From NCBI GenBank assembly GCA_030628445.1, contig DAOVQV010000023.1, forward strand, positions 1-11,220: a stretch of DNA of 11,220 nt, given 5' to 3'. The position numbers and the translations under genes are program-made. The first letter of the stretch is position 1; the number at the start of each line of letters is the position of its first letter. The notes under the pieces are model-generated. The model ran no database searches. It saw nothing but the letters and a program-made list of their open reading frames with translations, and was not told the origin of the DNA. This DNA comes from Phycisphaerae bacterium (GTDB lineage: Bacteria; Planctomycetota; Phycisphaerae; SM23-33). Positions 1-5,375 of this stretch are shown one piece after another.

Positions 1-1
1 A

Positions 2-27
2 ACACAAAATGCCCGGAATTTTTGTGT
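2..27. repeat. AT-rich imperfect inverted repeat (possible operator or hairpin)
   Basis: ACACAAAA at 2-9 is the reverse complement of TTTTGTGT at 20-27, separated by ten bases with a CCCGG core. With one bulged T the pairing can extend to the adjacent A/T pair. AT-flanked dyads stand out in this GC-rich sequence and would suit a repressor operator or an upstream gene's terminator. It has only a short T run, so a terminator is not clearly favoured. Confidence 0.35.
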
Positions 28-61
28 GAGTTGGGGGCGAATGTTGCGGTAAGTAAGTGTC

Positions 62-84
62 GGGGCGGGGGTTATGGGGAGGGG
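62..84 (+). other. Canonical G-quadruplex motif in the leader
   Basis: Four G tracts of four, five, four and four bases are separated by loops of one (C), four (TTAT) and one (A) bases on the coding strand. Short loops and long tracts predict a stable intramolecular G-quadruplex in DNA or leader RNA. It lies about 80 bases upstream of the first start codon. A regulatory role is inference. Confidence 0.45.
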
Positions 85-162
85 TTTGTCGGGCGGCGTA
101 ACTTGGGCGGTTTTCGCGGGCCATTTCGCGCGCGATGCGCGACGTGAGGCGAACGTGATGAA

Positions 163-825
163 ATGGAGAAGTCCACACGGAAATCGAGGCCGCGGGCCCG
201 CAGAAAATCCACGCAACGCGGGCCGCCCGGGGGCGCGGCGCGCGGCGACCCACCGACCATCAAGCGGCTCAGCCGCCAGAAACGACAGGAAACTCTCGAC
301 GTCGCCGTGGCGGTCGTACTCGGACATTTCGAGCAACTCAAGCCCGCACACCTCTACGAACTATTGGCGCGGCTCACGGAGCGCATCCCGCAGAAACTCA
401 TCCGGCACCTGTCCGGCAAACAAACCAAGACGCTCAATGAACAGGCCGATAAATATCAGTTGGCGATCGGCGGACCAAGCCTCGCACTGGGCGATCTGCT
501 ACGCTCGCTCTTCGCCCTGCTCAATCGCATCAGCCCCTATTATTCTAAATGGTTGGGGGCACGGCCCGACGGTGATCCACTGCTCAATGGGCCGGTCACG
601 CCCATGCTCGAACTTTGCCGCGAGGAAATTTGGAGGATCAACAAACTCAAGCGCGAGGAAATGGAAAGCCGGCTCATCCCGCGCGATCAGGTGCACGAGC
701 AATTGGCCCGGTTGGCCAGACTGCTACGTTCCGCCGGCGAGGCGCTCGAACGCGAACACGGCCCGGCGGCGCGGGAAATACTGAGCGAGACACTTGAAGA
801 TTGGGAGCGTGAATTACATGAGTAG
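163..825 (+). CDS. Terminase small subunit-like DNA-binding protein
   Basis: This 220-residue protein has a strongly basic, disordered N-terminus (residues 1-45). A compact segment around 96-122 (DKYQLAIGG... followed by a Leu-rich helix) resembles the DNA-binding part of phage small terminases. A helical C-terminus at about 172-218 begins IPRDQVHEQLARLARLLR and ends in acidic helices. From memory this C-terminal pattern (PRDxVxxxLAxLAxxLRxAxExL...G..A..IL) matches Nu1-like packaging proteins in planctomycete prophages, whose role is to recognise the DNA end and recruit the large terminase. It is separated from the large terminase at 8803 by a dozen genes, which is unusual. The ATG at 163 was chosen because the upstream frame is implausible; its ribosome-binding site is weak (GAGG about 14 bases upstream). 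The stop overlaps the next start by 8 bases (ATGAGTAG). A generic DNA-binding protein remains possible. Confidence 0.5.
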   Translation: MEKSTRKSRPRARRKSTQRGPPGGAARGDPPTIKRLSRQKRQETLDVAVAVVLGHFEQLKPAHLYELLARLTERIPQKLIRHLSGKQTKTLNEQADKYQLAIGGPSLALGDLLRSLFALLNRISPYYSKWLGARPDGDPLLNGPVTPMLELCREEIWRINKLKREEMESRLIPRDQVHEQLARLARLLRSAGEALEREHGPAAREILSETLEDWERELHE

Positions 826-2671
826 GAAGGCAACCAGGCAACAGGCAACAGGCAACAAGTGTCGCGCGGGCGCGCCACCCTTGGTGCCTTTGTGCCTCGA
901 TGCCTCGTTGCCTTCCCGCAAGCTGTTGATCGGGCGGGTCGGGCGGCGGGAGTTTCGGCTGCCGCTGGAAGTGCAAACGCAGACGATCGCCATCCTGGGT
1001 AATCGTGGAAGCGGCAAGACGCATACCGGCGCGGTGATGATCGAGGAGCAATTGCGACGCGGTCAACCGCTGGTGATCATCGACCCGACCGATGTCTGGT
1101 GGGGACTGAAAGCCGCGCGCGACGGCAAACAGACCGGATATCCAATTACAGTATTGGGCGGTCCGCACGGCGACCTGCCGCTGCAGGAAAGCGACGGTGC
1201 CATCCTGGCCGATTTCGCGGTCGAGCAGTCGGCCGCCCTAGTGCTTTCTCTGCGACATCTGCGCAAGGGGGCGCAGAAACGGTTCGTGACCGATTTTGCC
1301 GAGCAGCTCTATCATCGCAAGGGAGAGCTTGAGCACCGTACGCCGCTCCAGGTCGTGATCGATGAATGTGACGCCTTCATCCCCCAGCGGGTCGGCGGGG
1401 CCGAGGCGCGCATGGTCGGGGCGATCGAGGATCTGGTGCGCCGTGGGCGGGCGGCCGGGATCGGCGTCTGCTTGATCAGCCAGCGGGCCGCCAGCGTCAA
1501 TAAGGATGTCCTGACCCAGATCGAACTACTGATCGCCCACCGGCACACTTCGCCGCACGATCGCAAGGCGCTCGACGCCTGGGTCCAGGCCCACGATACG
1601 CACGGGTGCCGCGATAAGTTCATGGGCGAGCTGGCCGGCTTGCCGATCGGGACGGCCTACTTCTGGTCGCCTGGCTGGCTGGACATCTTCGAGCGGGTCG
1701 CGGTCGGGCGGCGGCGGACCTTCGATAGCTCGGCCACGCCCAAGGCCGGGCAGCGCGTGGTCAAGCCGCGCCGCCTGGCCCAGGCCGACCTCGAGCAACT
1801 CAAGCGGCGCCTGGCGGCCACGGTCGATCAGGCCGCGGCCAACGATCCGAAAACGCTCCGCCGCCGGATTGCCGAGCTACAAAACGAACCGCGGCGGCAA
1901 AAGAAACCAACGATCGATCAAGAGGCGCTTGAGCGCGCCGCGCGGCAGGCGCGGCAAGCCGAGCGACGCTTCTGGGTAGAGCGCCTCCATCTGCTGCCGC
2001 GTCAGCTAGATATGCTCGGTCAGTTGGCGAAATCGATTTGCAAGGATGTGACGGTACCCACGGAGATCGAGGCACAGACGTACGAAACAAGGCACCAAGA
2101 TAACGAGTCGCTGCAGCGCAAGCGGCGGCCGCCGACCCTTGAAACTGAAAAACGAAAACAGGAATCCGGATTTCCTATCTCAACTTCAAATAATAATGGC
2201 CCTCTCGGTGGCGGAGCCCTGCGGATGGCGCGCGTGTTGGCCGATCGGCATCCAGCTCGCTTCACCGAGGCGCAATGGGCCACACTGAGCGAACTGAAAC
2301 GCACCGGCGGAACCTGGGGAACCTATAAATCACGCCTGCGCCAGGCCGGGCTGGTCGAGAGCGATGGGCGCTATTGGTGGGCCAGCGCCCAGGCGCTGGC
2401 CGAACATGGCGATCCGAGTCGGTGTCCCCAGACATCGGCCGAGATCCAGCAAGCTTGGAAAAGTCGGCTGGGTGGCGGCGCGGCGCGGATGATCGATGCC
2501 TTGGTCGAACGTTGGCCGAGCGGAATAACCCGCGACGAATTGGGCCGGGCGGTGGGGATCTCCGCCGCCGGCGGAACGTTTGGAACCTATCTTTCACGGC
2601 TGCGTAGCAATGGGTTGCTGAGCGTCGAGAACGGCGAGCTGCGCGCCGCGCGCGTGTTGGTGGAGGGATGA
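818..2671 (+). CDS. HerA/FtsK-like P-loop ATPase with tandem C-terminal winged-helix repeats
   Basis: A 617-residue DNA-translocase-type ATPase. Walker A is GNRGSGKT at residues 61-68 and Walker B is QVVIDECD at 178-185. The following stretch (LVRRGRAAGIGVCLISQRAASVNKDVL, given here as LVRRGRAAG then LISQRAASVNKDVL) is typical of HerA/DUF87-family helicases that move along or pump double-stranded DNA. A charged coiled segment (about 310-430) leads to two similar domains starting near residues 465 and 553. Each begins GGGAxRM and contains GGT(W/F)GTYxSRLRxxGL, which looks like a duplicated winged helix for DNA binding. ATG 818 is preferred over an in-frame TTG at 794 because it makes an 8-nt overlap with the upstream stop. 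Residues 3-33 are encoded by a palindromic repeat element, and residues of about 442-461 by an AT-rich low-complexity insert. The exact role (packaging, conjugation-like transfer or repair) is unclear. Confidence 0.8.
   Translation: MSRKATRQQATGNKCRAGAPPLVPLCLDASLPSRKLLIGRVGRREFRLPLEVQTQTIAILGNRGSGKTHTGAVMIEEQLRRGQPLVIIDPTDVWWGLKAARDGKQTGYPITVLGGPHGDLPLQESDGAILADFAVEQSAALVLSLRHLRKGAQKRFVTDFAEQLYHRKGELEHRTPLQVVIDECDAFIPQRVGGAEARMVGAIEDLVRRGRAAGIGVCLISQRAASVNKDVLTQIELLIAHRHTSPHDRKALDAWVQAHDTHGCRDKFMGELAGLPIGTAYFWSPGWLDIFERVAVGRRRTFDSSATPKAGQRVVKPRRLAQADLEQLKRRLAATVDQAAANDPKTLRRRIAELQNEPRRQKKPTIDQEALERAARQARQAERRFWVERLHLLPRQLDMLGQLAKSICKDVTVPTEIEAQTYETRHQDNESLQRKRRPPTLETEKRKQESGFPISTSNNNGPLGGGALRMARVLADRHPARFTEAQWATLSELKRTGGTWGTYKSRLRQAGLVESDGRYWWASAQALAEHGDPSRCPQTSAEIQQAWKSRLGGGAARMIDALVERWPSGITRDELGRAVGISAAGGTFGTYLSRLRSNGLLSVENGELRAARVLVEG
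825..916 (+). repeat. Two-armed GGCAAC palindromic coding element, copy 1
   Basis: The left arm starts GGAAGGCAAC (825-834) and continues with AGGCAACx units. The right arm ends with the exact reverse complement GTTGCCTTCC (907-916). The GC-rich core contains GGGCGCG. The element is translated in frame directly after the start codon of the ATPase gene as RKATRQQATGNK... to ...DASLPS. Confidence 0.85.
2140..2199. repeat. AT-rich low-complexity insert inside the ATPase gene
   Basis: About 60 bases with GAAACTGAAAAACGAAAAC-type repeats, a near-palindrome around 2160-2175 (AATCCGGATT core) and an AAATAATAATGG tail interrupt otherwise GC-rich coding sequence. It lies just before the duplicated winged-helix region, so it appears to be a linker gained by insertion. 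The identity of the repeat family is inferred from its simple-sequence look. Confidence 0.45.
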
Positions 2672-3222
2672 TGAAGAAGGCAACTAGGCAACCAGGCAAC
2701 CAGGCAACCAGGGGGAAGAGTAAAGGGCCGAAGGCTCCGCTGCGGTTGGAGTGGGTGGCGGCCGGGACGCTCCAGGGCAATCCGAAAAACTGGCGGCGGC
2801 ATCCGCGTGAACAGATGGCCGCCTTGCGGCACACGCTCGATAAAAACGGCTGGGCCGGGGCACTGCTCTACAACGAACGCACCAAACACCTGATCGACGG
2901 GCACGCGCGGCTCGAGTTGGTTGATCCCAAACAAATCGTACCGGTCCTGATCGGACGCTGGGGCCCGGCCCAAGAGGCTGAACTGCTGGCCACACTCGAT
3001 CCGGTCGGTGCCATGGCCACCGCCGATAGCGCGGCGCTGCGTATCCTGCTCGACGAGGTCGAGCTACAAACGCCCGAACTGGAGGCGCTCGACGCGCAGT
3101 TGCGACAACTGCTGGACGAATCACCAACCGCCGTGGAAACCGAGACGACCGAGACCGCGACGCCGGTGCAGGAGACGCCGCGCGTTTGTCCCAAGTGTGG
3201 CTATAGGTGGATCGCGAAATGA
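2668..3222 (+). CDS. ParB/sulfiredoxin-fold (ParBc) domain protein
   Basis: A 184-residue protein with a ParB N-terminal-like domain. NPKNWRRHP (38-46) is followed by an amphipathic helix. Then comes a YNERTKHLIDGHARLE segment with the DGHxR signature at 77-81, and a VPVLIGRWGPAQEAELLATLDP stretch in split form VPVLIG / EAELLATLDP. Phage ParBc proteins may bind or nick DNA or use CTP, and are often next to terminase or methylase genes; the activity here cannot be told. The C-terminus is an acidic Glu/Thr-rich linker ending in a single CPKCGYRW half-zinc knuckle. The start overlaps the ATPase stop (ATGATGA), so either ATG 2668 or 2671 may be used. Residues 3-15 (KKATRQPGNQATR) come from a one-armed repeat element and are not part of the fold. 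Confidence 0.78.
   Translation: MMKKATRQPGNQATRGKSKGPKAPLRLEWVAAGTLQGNPKNWRRHPREQMAALRHTLDKNGWAGALLYNERTKHLIDGHARLELVDPKQIVPVLIGRWGPAQEAELLATLDPVGAMATADSAALRILLDEVELQTPELEALDAQLRQLLDESPTAVETETTETATPVQETPRVCPKCGYRWIAK
2673..2712 (+). repeat. One-armed GGCAAC coding element, copy 2
   Basis: GAAGAAGGCAAC followed by four AGGCAACC-type units, without a right arm. It follows the start codon of the ParB-like gene immediately. Its first 22 bases (2671-2692, including the ATG) are identical to those at 3940-3961. Confidence 0.85.
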
Positions 3223-3722
3223 CTATGGAAGAAGGCACCAAGGCAACGGGCACCAAGGCGCAAAGTGTGGCGCGGCCGCGCTCTGCTGGAGTCCCTGAAT
3301 CCTCGAATCCTCGAATCCTATTCAAAACCAGCCGCCGAAAACGAGGCCGTGAAACCGAGCTGGTCCAGGCCTGTCTGGAAGTCCTGCGTTTGCGCGGCTG
3401 TTTGATGTGGCGGAACAATACCGGGGCGACGCGCTACGCTGATCGCTACGGCCGGATGCGATTGGTACGCTTCGGGCCGCGCGGATCATCCGACATCCTG
3501 GGTCTGCTGCCCGGCGGGCGCTTTCTGGCGGTCGAGTGCAAGGTCGGCCGCAATAAACCGACACTCTGTCAGCAGGTCTTTTTGAATCAGGTCAACGAGA
3601 ATGGCGGACTGGGCGTGTGCGTGTGGTCGGTCGGGGAGCTGTTGGAGCAAATTCAGAATTCAGAATTAAGAGTTAAGAATGGAAGGAAGGCAACGAGGCA
3701 CCAAGGCAACCAGGTAATATGA
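3219..3722 (+). CDS. VRR-NUC domain nuclease
   Basis: A 167-residue PD-(D/E)XK-type nuclease of the VRR-NUC family, which in phages acts on branched or damaged DNA. The motifs are an N-terminal Glu in RGRETELVQACLEVL, FGPRGSSDILGL with Asp at residue 92, and AVECKVG with Glu106 and Lys108. These form the D...ExK centre. The QVFLNQVNENGG helix and a WSVGELLEQI end complete the fold. ATG 3219 gives the same ATGA overlap as neighbouring junctions, although an in-frame GTG at 3207 is possible. Both ends are built from repeats: residues of about 3-14 from a GGCAAC element, about 26-34 from a 9-bp TCCTCGAAT repeat, and the last 22 from an ATTCAGAATT-type repeat plus another GGCAAC arm. The conserved core is intact. 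Confidence 0.87.
   Translation: MTMEEGTKATGTKAQSVARPRSAGVPESSNPRILFKTSRRKRGRETELVQACLEVLRLRGCLMWRNNTGATRYADRYGRMRLVRFGPRGSSDILGLLPGGRFLAVECKVGRNKPTLCQQVFLNQVNENGGLGVCVWSVGELLEQIQNSELRVKNGRKATRHQGNQVI
3227..3260 (+). repeat. Degenerate one-armed GGCAAC element, copy 3
   Basis: GGAAGAAGGCACC is followed by AAGGCAACGGGCACCAAGG. A GC core (GTGGCGCGGCC) comes next, but no complementary right arm is present. It is read as EEGTKATGTKA just after the nuclease start. Confidence 0.65.
3297..3320 (+). repeat. 9-bp tandem repeat (TCCTCGAAT) in the nuclease N-terminus
   Basis: About two and a half copies of GAATCCTCG are translated in frame as ESSNPRIL. The nine-base period keeps the frame. It joins the GGCAAC element to the conserved nuclease core and belongs to a different low-complexity family. 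Confidence 0.6.
3651..3680 (+). repeat. ATTCAGAATT-type 10-bp low-complexity repeat
   Basis: Three imperfect 10-bp units (ATTCAGAATT, CAGAATTAAG, AGTTAAGAAT) are read as QIQNSELRVKN at the nuclease C-terminus. They are much more AT-rich than the flanks. The NSExRI-type peptide is one I recall as a common simple repeat in bacterial genomes; that recollection is unchecked. Confidence 0.6.
3681..3714 (+). repeat. One-armed GGCAAC element, copy 4
   Basis: GGAAGGAAGGCAACGAGGC is followed by ACCAAGGCAACCAGG and supplies the final residues of the nuclease (GRKATRHQGNQVI). The overlapping TGA/ATG junction with the next gene follows within a few bases. Confidence 0.8.
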
Positions 3723-3943
3723 ACACGGTTCAACGGATCGACACATTTAACCGGTTTGGGGTCGCCGGTCGGCATATTGACAGCCACAGCGGCCACGGGG
3801 TTGAGTGCATGATCGTTCTCGGTCGCCCGCCGATCGGGCTGATTAACAAGGCCGACGCGCTATTGCTGGCGGCCTACCTGGTGACCCTGGCCGATGACGA
3901 CGAGCAGTTCCAGAGTGTGCTCGCGGCCGTGAGGGAGGCATGA
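3719..3943 (+). CDS. Small protein of unknown function
   Basis: A 74-residue, mildly acidic protein I do not recognise. It has a short polar N-terminus, a His/Gly-containing stretch (SHSGHGVECMIVLGRPP) and one amphipathic to hydrophobic helix (NKADALLLAAYLVTLAD) followed by an acidic helical tail. There is no signal peptide and no clear transmembrane span. It overlaps both neighbours by ATGA (start 3719, stop 3943) and sits between the VRR-NUC nuclease and the putative replication initiator, so it is probably translated by coupling and may be a replication accessory factor. That role is a guess from position only. Unlike its neighbours, it carries no repeat-derived residues. Confidence 0.65.
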   Translation: MNTVQRIDTFNRFGVAGRHIDSHSGHGVECMIVLGRPPIGLINKADALLLAAYLVTLADDDEQFQSVLAAVREA

Positions 3944-5022
3944 AGAAGGCAACTAGGCAACAGGCAACAGGCACGGAGGGTGCGGGCGCGTCGCCCTCGT
4001 TGCCCCGTTGCCTCGTTGCCTCGTTGCCTTCTTCCTGGCACAACCACCTGCCGGGCTGGATCAGGGAGGATCCGGTCTGGCGGGACTTACGGAGCACCCC
4101 GCGCCGCATCTTGCAGGCCCTGGCCGATGCTTGTGACCCGCCCAATTCCGAGGGCAGTCTGCTCGGCGCGGTTGGTGGGGCCGGACTGCTGGCCGCGATC
4201 GGCTGTGGCCGCGGGACGCTCTTTCGCCATTTGCCGCGGCTCGAGACGGCCGGGTTCGTGGTTTGCCTGGAAGTCGGCGGCTGCCGGGCCGGACAGATGC
4301 GCGGCAACGTCTACGGGATCCCCGGCCGGCGTGGCGGCCTCGACCCACTGATCATACCCGGCCGCCAAAGGCCCTTGTGGCGCGAGCAGCGCGACACCAC
4401 AAGATGTTGCGCGCTCCAAAATGGAGCGCGCTCCAAAATGGAGCGCGCTCCAAAATGGAGCGCGCTCCAAAATGAGGCGCCACCATCTTATGGTCTTTAT
4501 GGTAAGAAAGACCATGGCCATGGGGGTTCGAAAGGACAGGATTCGGGGTGGAAGGGGGCGTTTCAAAAGATCCTACCCGCGCAGTTGCGCGATACCGGCC
4601 GGTTGTTGAAGTTGTATCGCGTCGCGGTACGTCGCGGTTGGGTGGCGGATAGCCCGGACGGGCGGATCAAGTTCGTGACCGCGGCCGAACATGCCCTGCG
4701 CTTGGGTGACAATCCCGGCGCGTACTTCGTCGGCCTGATCAAGAATCAACGCTATCTGCTGCCGGCCCGCGACGAGGACGCGGCGGTGGCGCGGTTATGC
4801 GAATATGATGGGGATAGAGAGGGCGGAAGGCAACCGGGCAACCAGGCAACGAGGCAACCAGGTCGGGAGTCGGGGCTCGCACCCGACGCGCGGGCGCTGC
4901 TGAAATTGCGCGCCGCATGCCGGCGCGCCGGATACGACCAAGCCTATCTGCGCCGGGAACTCAAGCAACAGGGCTGGGATGAAGAACGGTATCACCGGGC
5001 GGCGGAGGATTTGAAAGAGTGA
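3940..5022 (+). CDS. Helix-turn-helix protein, probable phage replication initiator (lambda O-like layout)
   Basis: A 360-residue protein. Residues 1-32 come from a repeat element. A winged-helix DNA-binding domain follows (about 40-120; LLAAIGCGRGTLFRHLPRLE is the likely helix-turn-helix). Residues 157-179 are encoded by four 17-bp iterons read in all three frames (CALQNGA, RSKMERA, PKWSALQ). A C-terminal helical domain (about 205-290) contains GDNPGAYFVGLIKNQRYLLPARDEDAA in parts, typical of phage replication proteins. A second repeat arm (about 296-308) and a helical tail end the chain. Iterons within the gene, downstream of a winged-helix domain, is the layout of lambda O and its origin, so the protein probably binds its own gene to start replication. 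No helicase or loader gene is recognised in the window. The start overlaps the previous stop by ATGA. A transcription regulator is the alternative. Confidence 0.65.
   Translation: MKKATRQQATGTEGAGASPSLPRCLVASLPSSWHNHLPGWIREDPVWRDLRSTPRRILQALADACDPPNSEGSLLGAVGGAGLLAAIGCGRGTLFRHLPRLETAGFVVCLEVGGCRAGQMRGNVYGIPGRRGGLDPLIIPGRQRPLWREQRDTTRCCALQNGARSKMERAPKWSALQNEAPPSYGLYGKKDHGHGGSKGQDSGWKGAFQKILPAQLRDTGRLLKLYRVAVRRGWVADSPDGRIKFVTAAEHALRLGDNPGAYFVGLIKNQRYLLPARDEDAAVARLCEYDGDREGGRQPGNQATRQPGRESGLAPDARALLKLRAACRRAGYDQAYLRRELKQQGWDEERYHRAAEDLKE
3942..4034 (+). repeat. Two-armed GGCAAC palindromic coding element, copy 5
   Basis: GAAGAAGGCAAC (3942-3953) is perfectly complementary to GTTGCCTTCTTC (4023-4034). 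AGGCAACx units lie inside the left arm and TCGTTGCC units inside the right. The core is GTGCGGGCGCGTC. It is read as KKATRQQATGTEGAGASPSL then PRCLVASLPSS at the N-terminus of the putative initiator. Confidence 0.88.
4409..4474 (+). repeat. Iteron array: 3.9 copies of a 17-bp dyad (putative replication origin)
   Basis: Units start at 4409, 4426, 4443 and 4460, each GCGCGCTCCAAAATGGA; the last lacks its final GA. Each site can be read as GCGCTCC-AAAAT-GGAGCGC, a 7-bp perfect dyad around a 5-bp A-rich spacer. From memory, lambda ori iterons have the same design (CCCTC-AAAAC-GAGGG) and lie inside gene O. The 17-bp period does not keep the reading frame, so conservation of the copies reflects DNA function or recent duplication, not peptide sequence. 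Confidence 0.8.
4490..4523. repeat. Inverted repeat and 12-bp palindrome next to the iterons
   Basis: ATGGTCTTT (4490-4498) and AAAGACCAT (4507-4515) form a perfect 9-bp stem with an 8-base loop. CCATGGCCATGG (4512-4523) is a perfect palindrome sharing its edge. The segment 4481-4512 is about 60 percent A+T, in contrast to the GC-rich surroundings. It would fit the A+T-rich unwinding side of a lambda-like origin. Confidence 0.5.
4825..4862 (+). repeat. One-armed GGCAAC element, copy 6
   Basis: GGAAGGCAACCGGGCAACC is followed by AGGCAACGAGGCAACCAGG and read as GRQPGNQATRQPG. It falls between the conserved C-terminal domain of the putative initiator and its helical tail. No right arm is present. 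Confidence 0.82.
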
Positions 5023-5375
5023 GGCAGGCAGCCAAACCCGATAGTTGGAATCCGCTAGACGCCGATGCCTGTAAGGGCTGCGGATTGTGCTGCATGCACA
5101 TGCGCACGCCGCCATTTATTCCTGTCGGTGGCGACAAGAGCTACAACGCATTGCCAAAGAACAAGAAGCGGTGGCTCAGGAAATGGATTGAATCACCACG
5201 TTGGATGTGGTTGGACAAGCACATTGGCGAGGATTGCCCCTGCGTGTGGCTCGATATGGAAACGGGCCGGTGCACACATCATGAAATTAGGCCGCGAATC
5301 TGTATCGAATACGAGGTGGGTTGCGAAGCGTGCTTGAAACTGCGGAAAGAATTTGGATTGTCGGTGCCGGTATGA
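5019..5375 (+). CDS. YkgJ-family CxxCxxxCC cluster protein
   Basis: A 118-residue protein with the YkgJ signature (PF03692, annotated as a zinc- or iron-chelating domain). CKGCGLCC gives Cys18, Cys21, Cys24 and Cys25. Then come CPCVWLD (Cys73, Cys75), GRCTHHEIRPRIC (Cys85, Cys95) and finally CEAC (102, 105). The family probably binds an Fe-S or metal cluster; its biochemical role is not firmly established and I do not assign a substrate. It is full length for the family. The GTG start at 5019 overlaps the previous stop (GTGA), and its own stop overlaps the next start by ATGA, tying it to the Gp37/Gp68 protein downstream. Confidence 0.85.
   Translation: MRQAAKPDSWNPLDADACKGCGLCCMHMRTPPFIPVGGDKSYNALPKNKKRWLRKWIESPRWMWLDKHIGEDCPCVWLDMETGRCTHHEIRPRICIEYEVGCEACLKLRKEFGLSVPV

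Larger units (their letters stand above)
1..162 (+). promoter_or_regulatory. Leader region upstream of the operon
   Basis: No convincing gene lies here, and it is the only sizeable stretch upstream of the continuous + strand gene chain, so a promoter and 5' leader are expected. I see no clear -35/-10 pair. Two structures are visible. One is an AT-rich imperfect inverted repeat at 2-27 (ACACAAAA against TTTTGTGT). The other is a run of four G tracts at 62-84. Both differ from the coding DNA that follows. A longer reading frame starting near 74 overlaps the first gene but gives an unnatural, low-complexity protein and is not accepted. Calling the region regulatory is an inference from its position. 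Confidence 0.4.

Noticed and set aside
74..784. Alternative + strand frame overlapping the first gene
   Set aside because: The peptide is Arg/Ser/Asn-rich without secondary-structure pattern. The 163-825 frame gives a plausible helical protein and the correct overlap with the next gene.
3942..4034. Signal peptide at the N-terminus of the putative initiator
   Set aside because: The start MKKATRQ followed by a later hydrophobic patch mimics one, but the patch is Pro/Ser/Cys-rich, begins about 20 residues in and is explained by the right arm of the repeat element.
4409..4474. Transcription terminator made by the GC-rich dyads
   Set aside because: Dyads lack a U run, are repeated at exact 17-bp spacing and lie within an intact gene; iterons explain them better.
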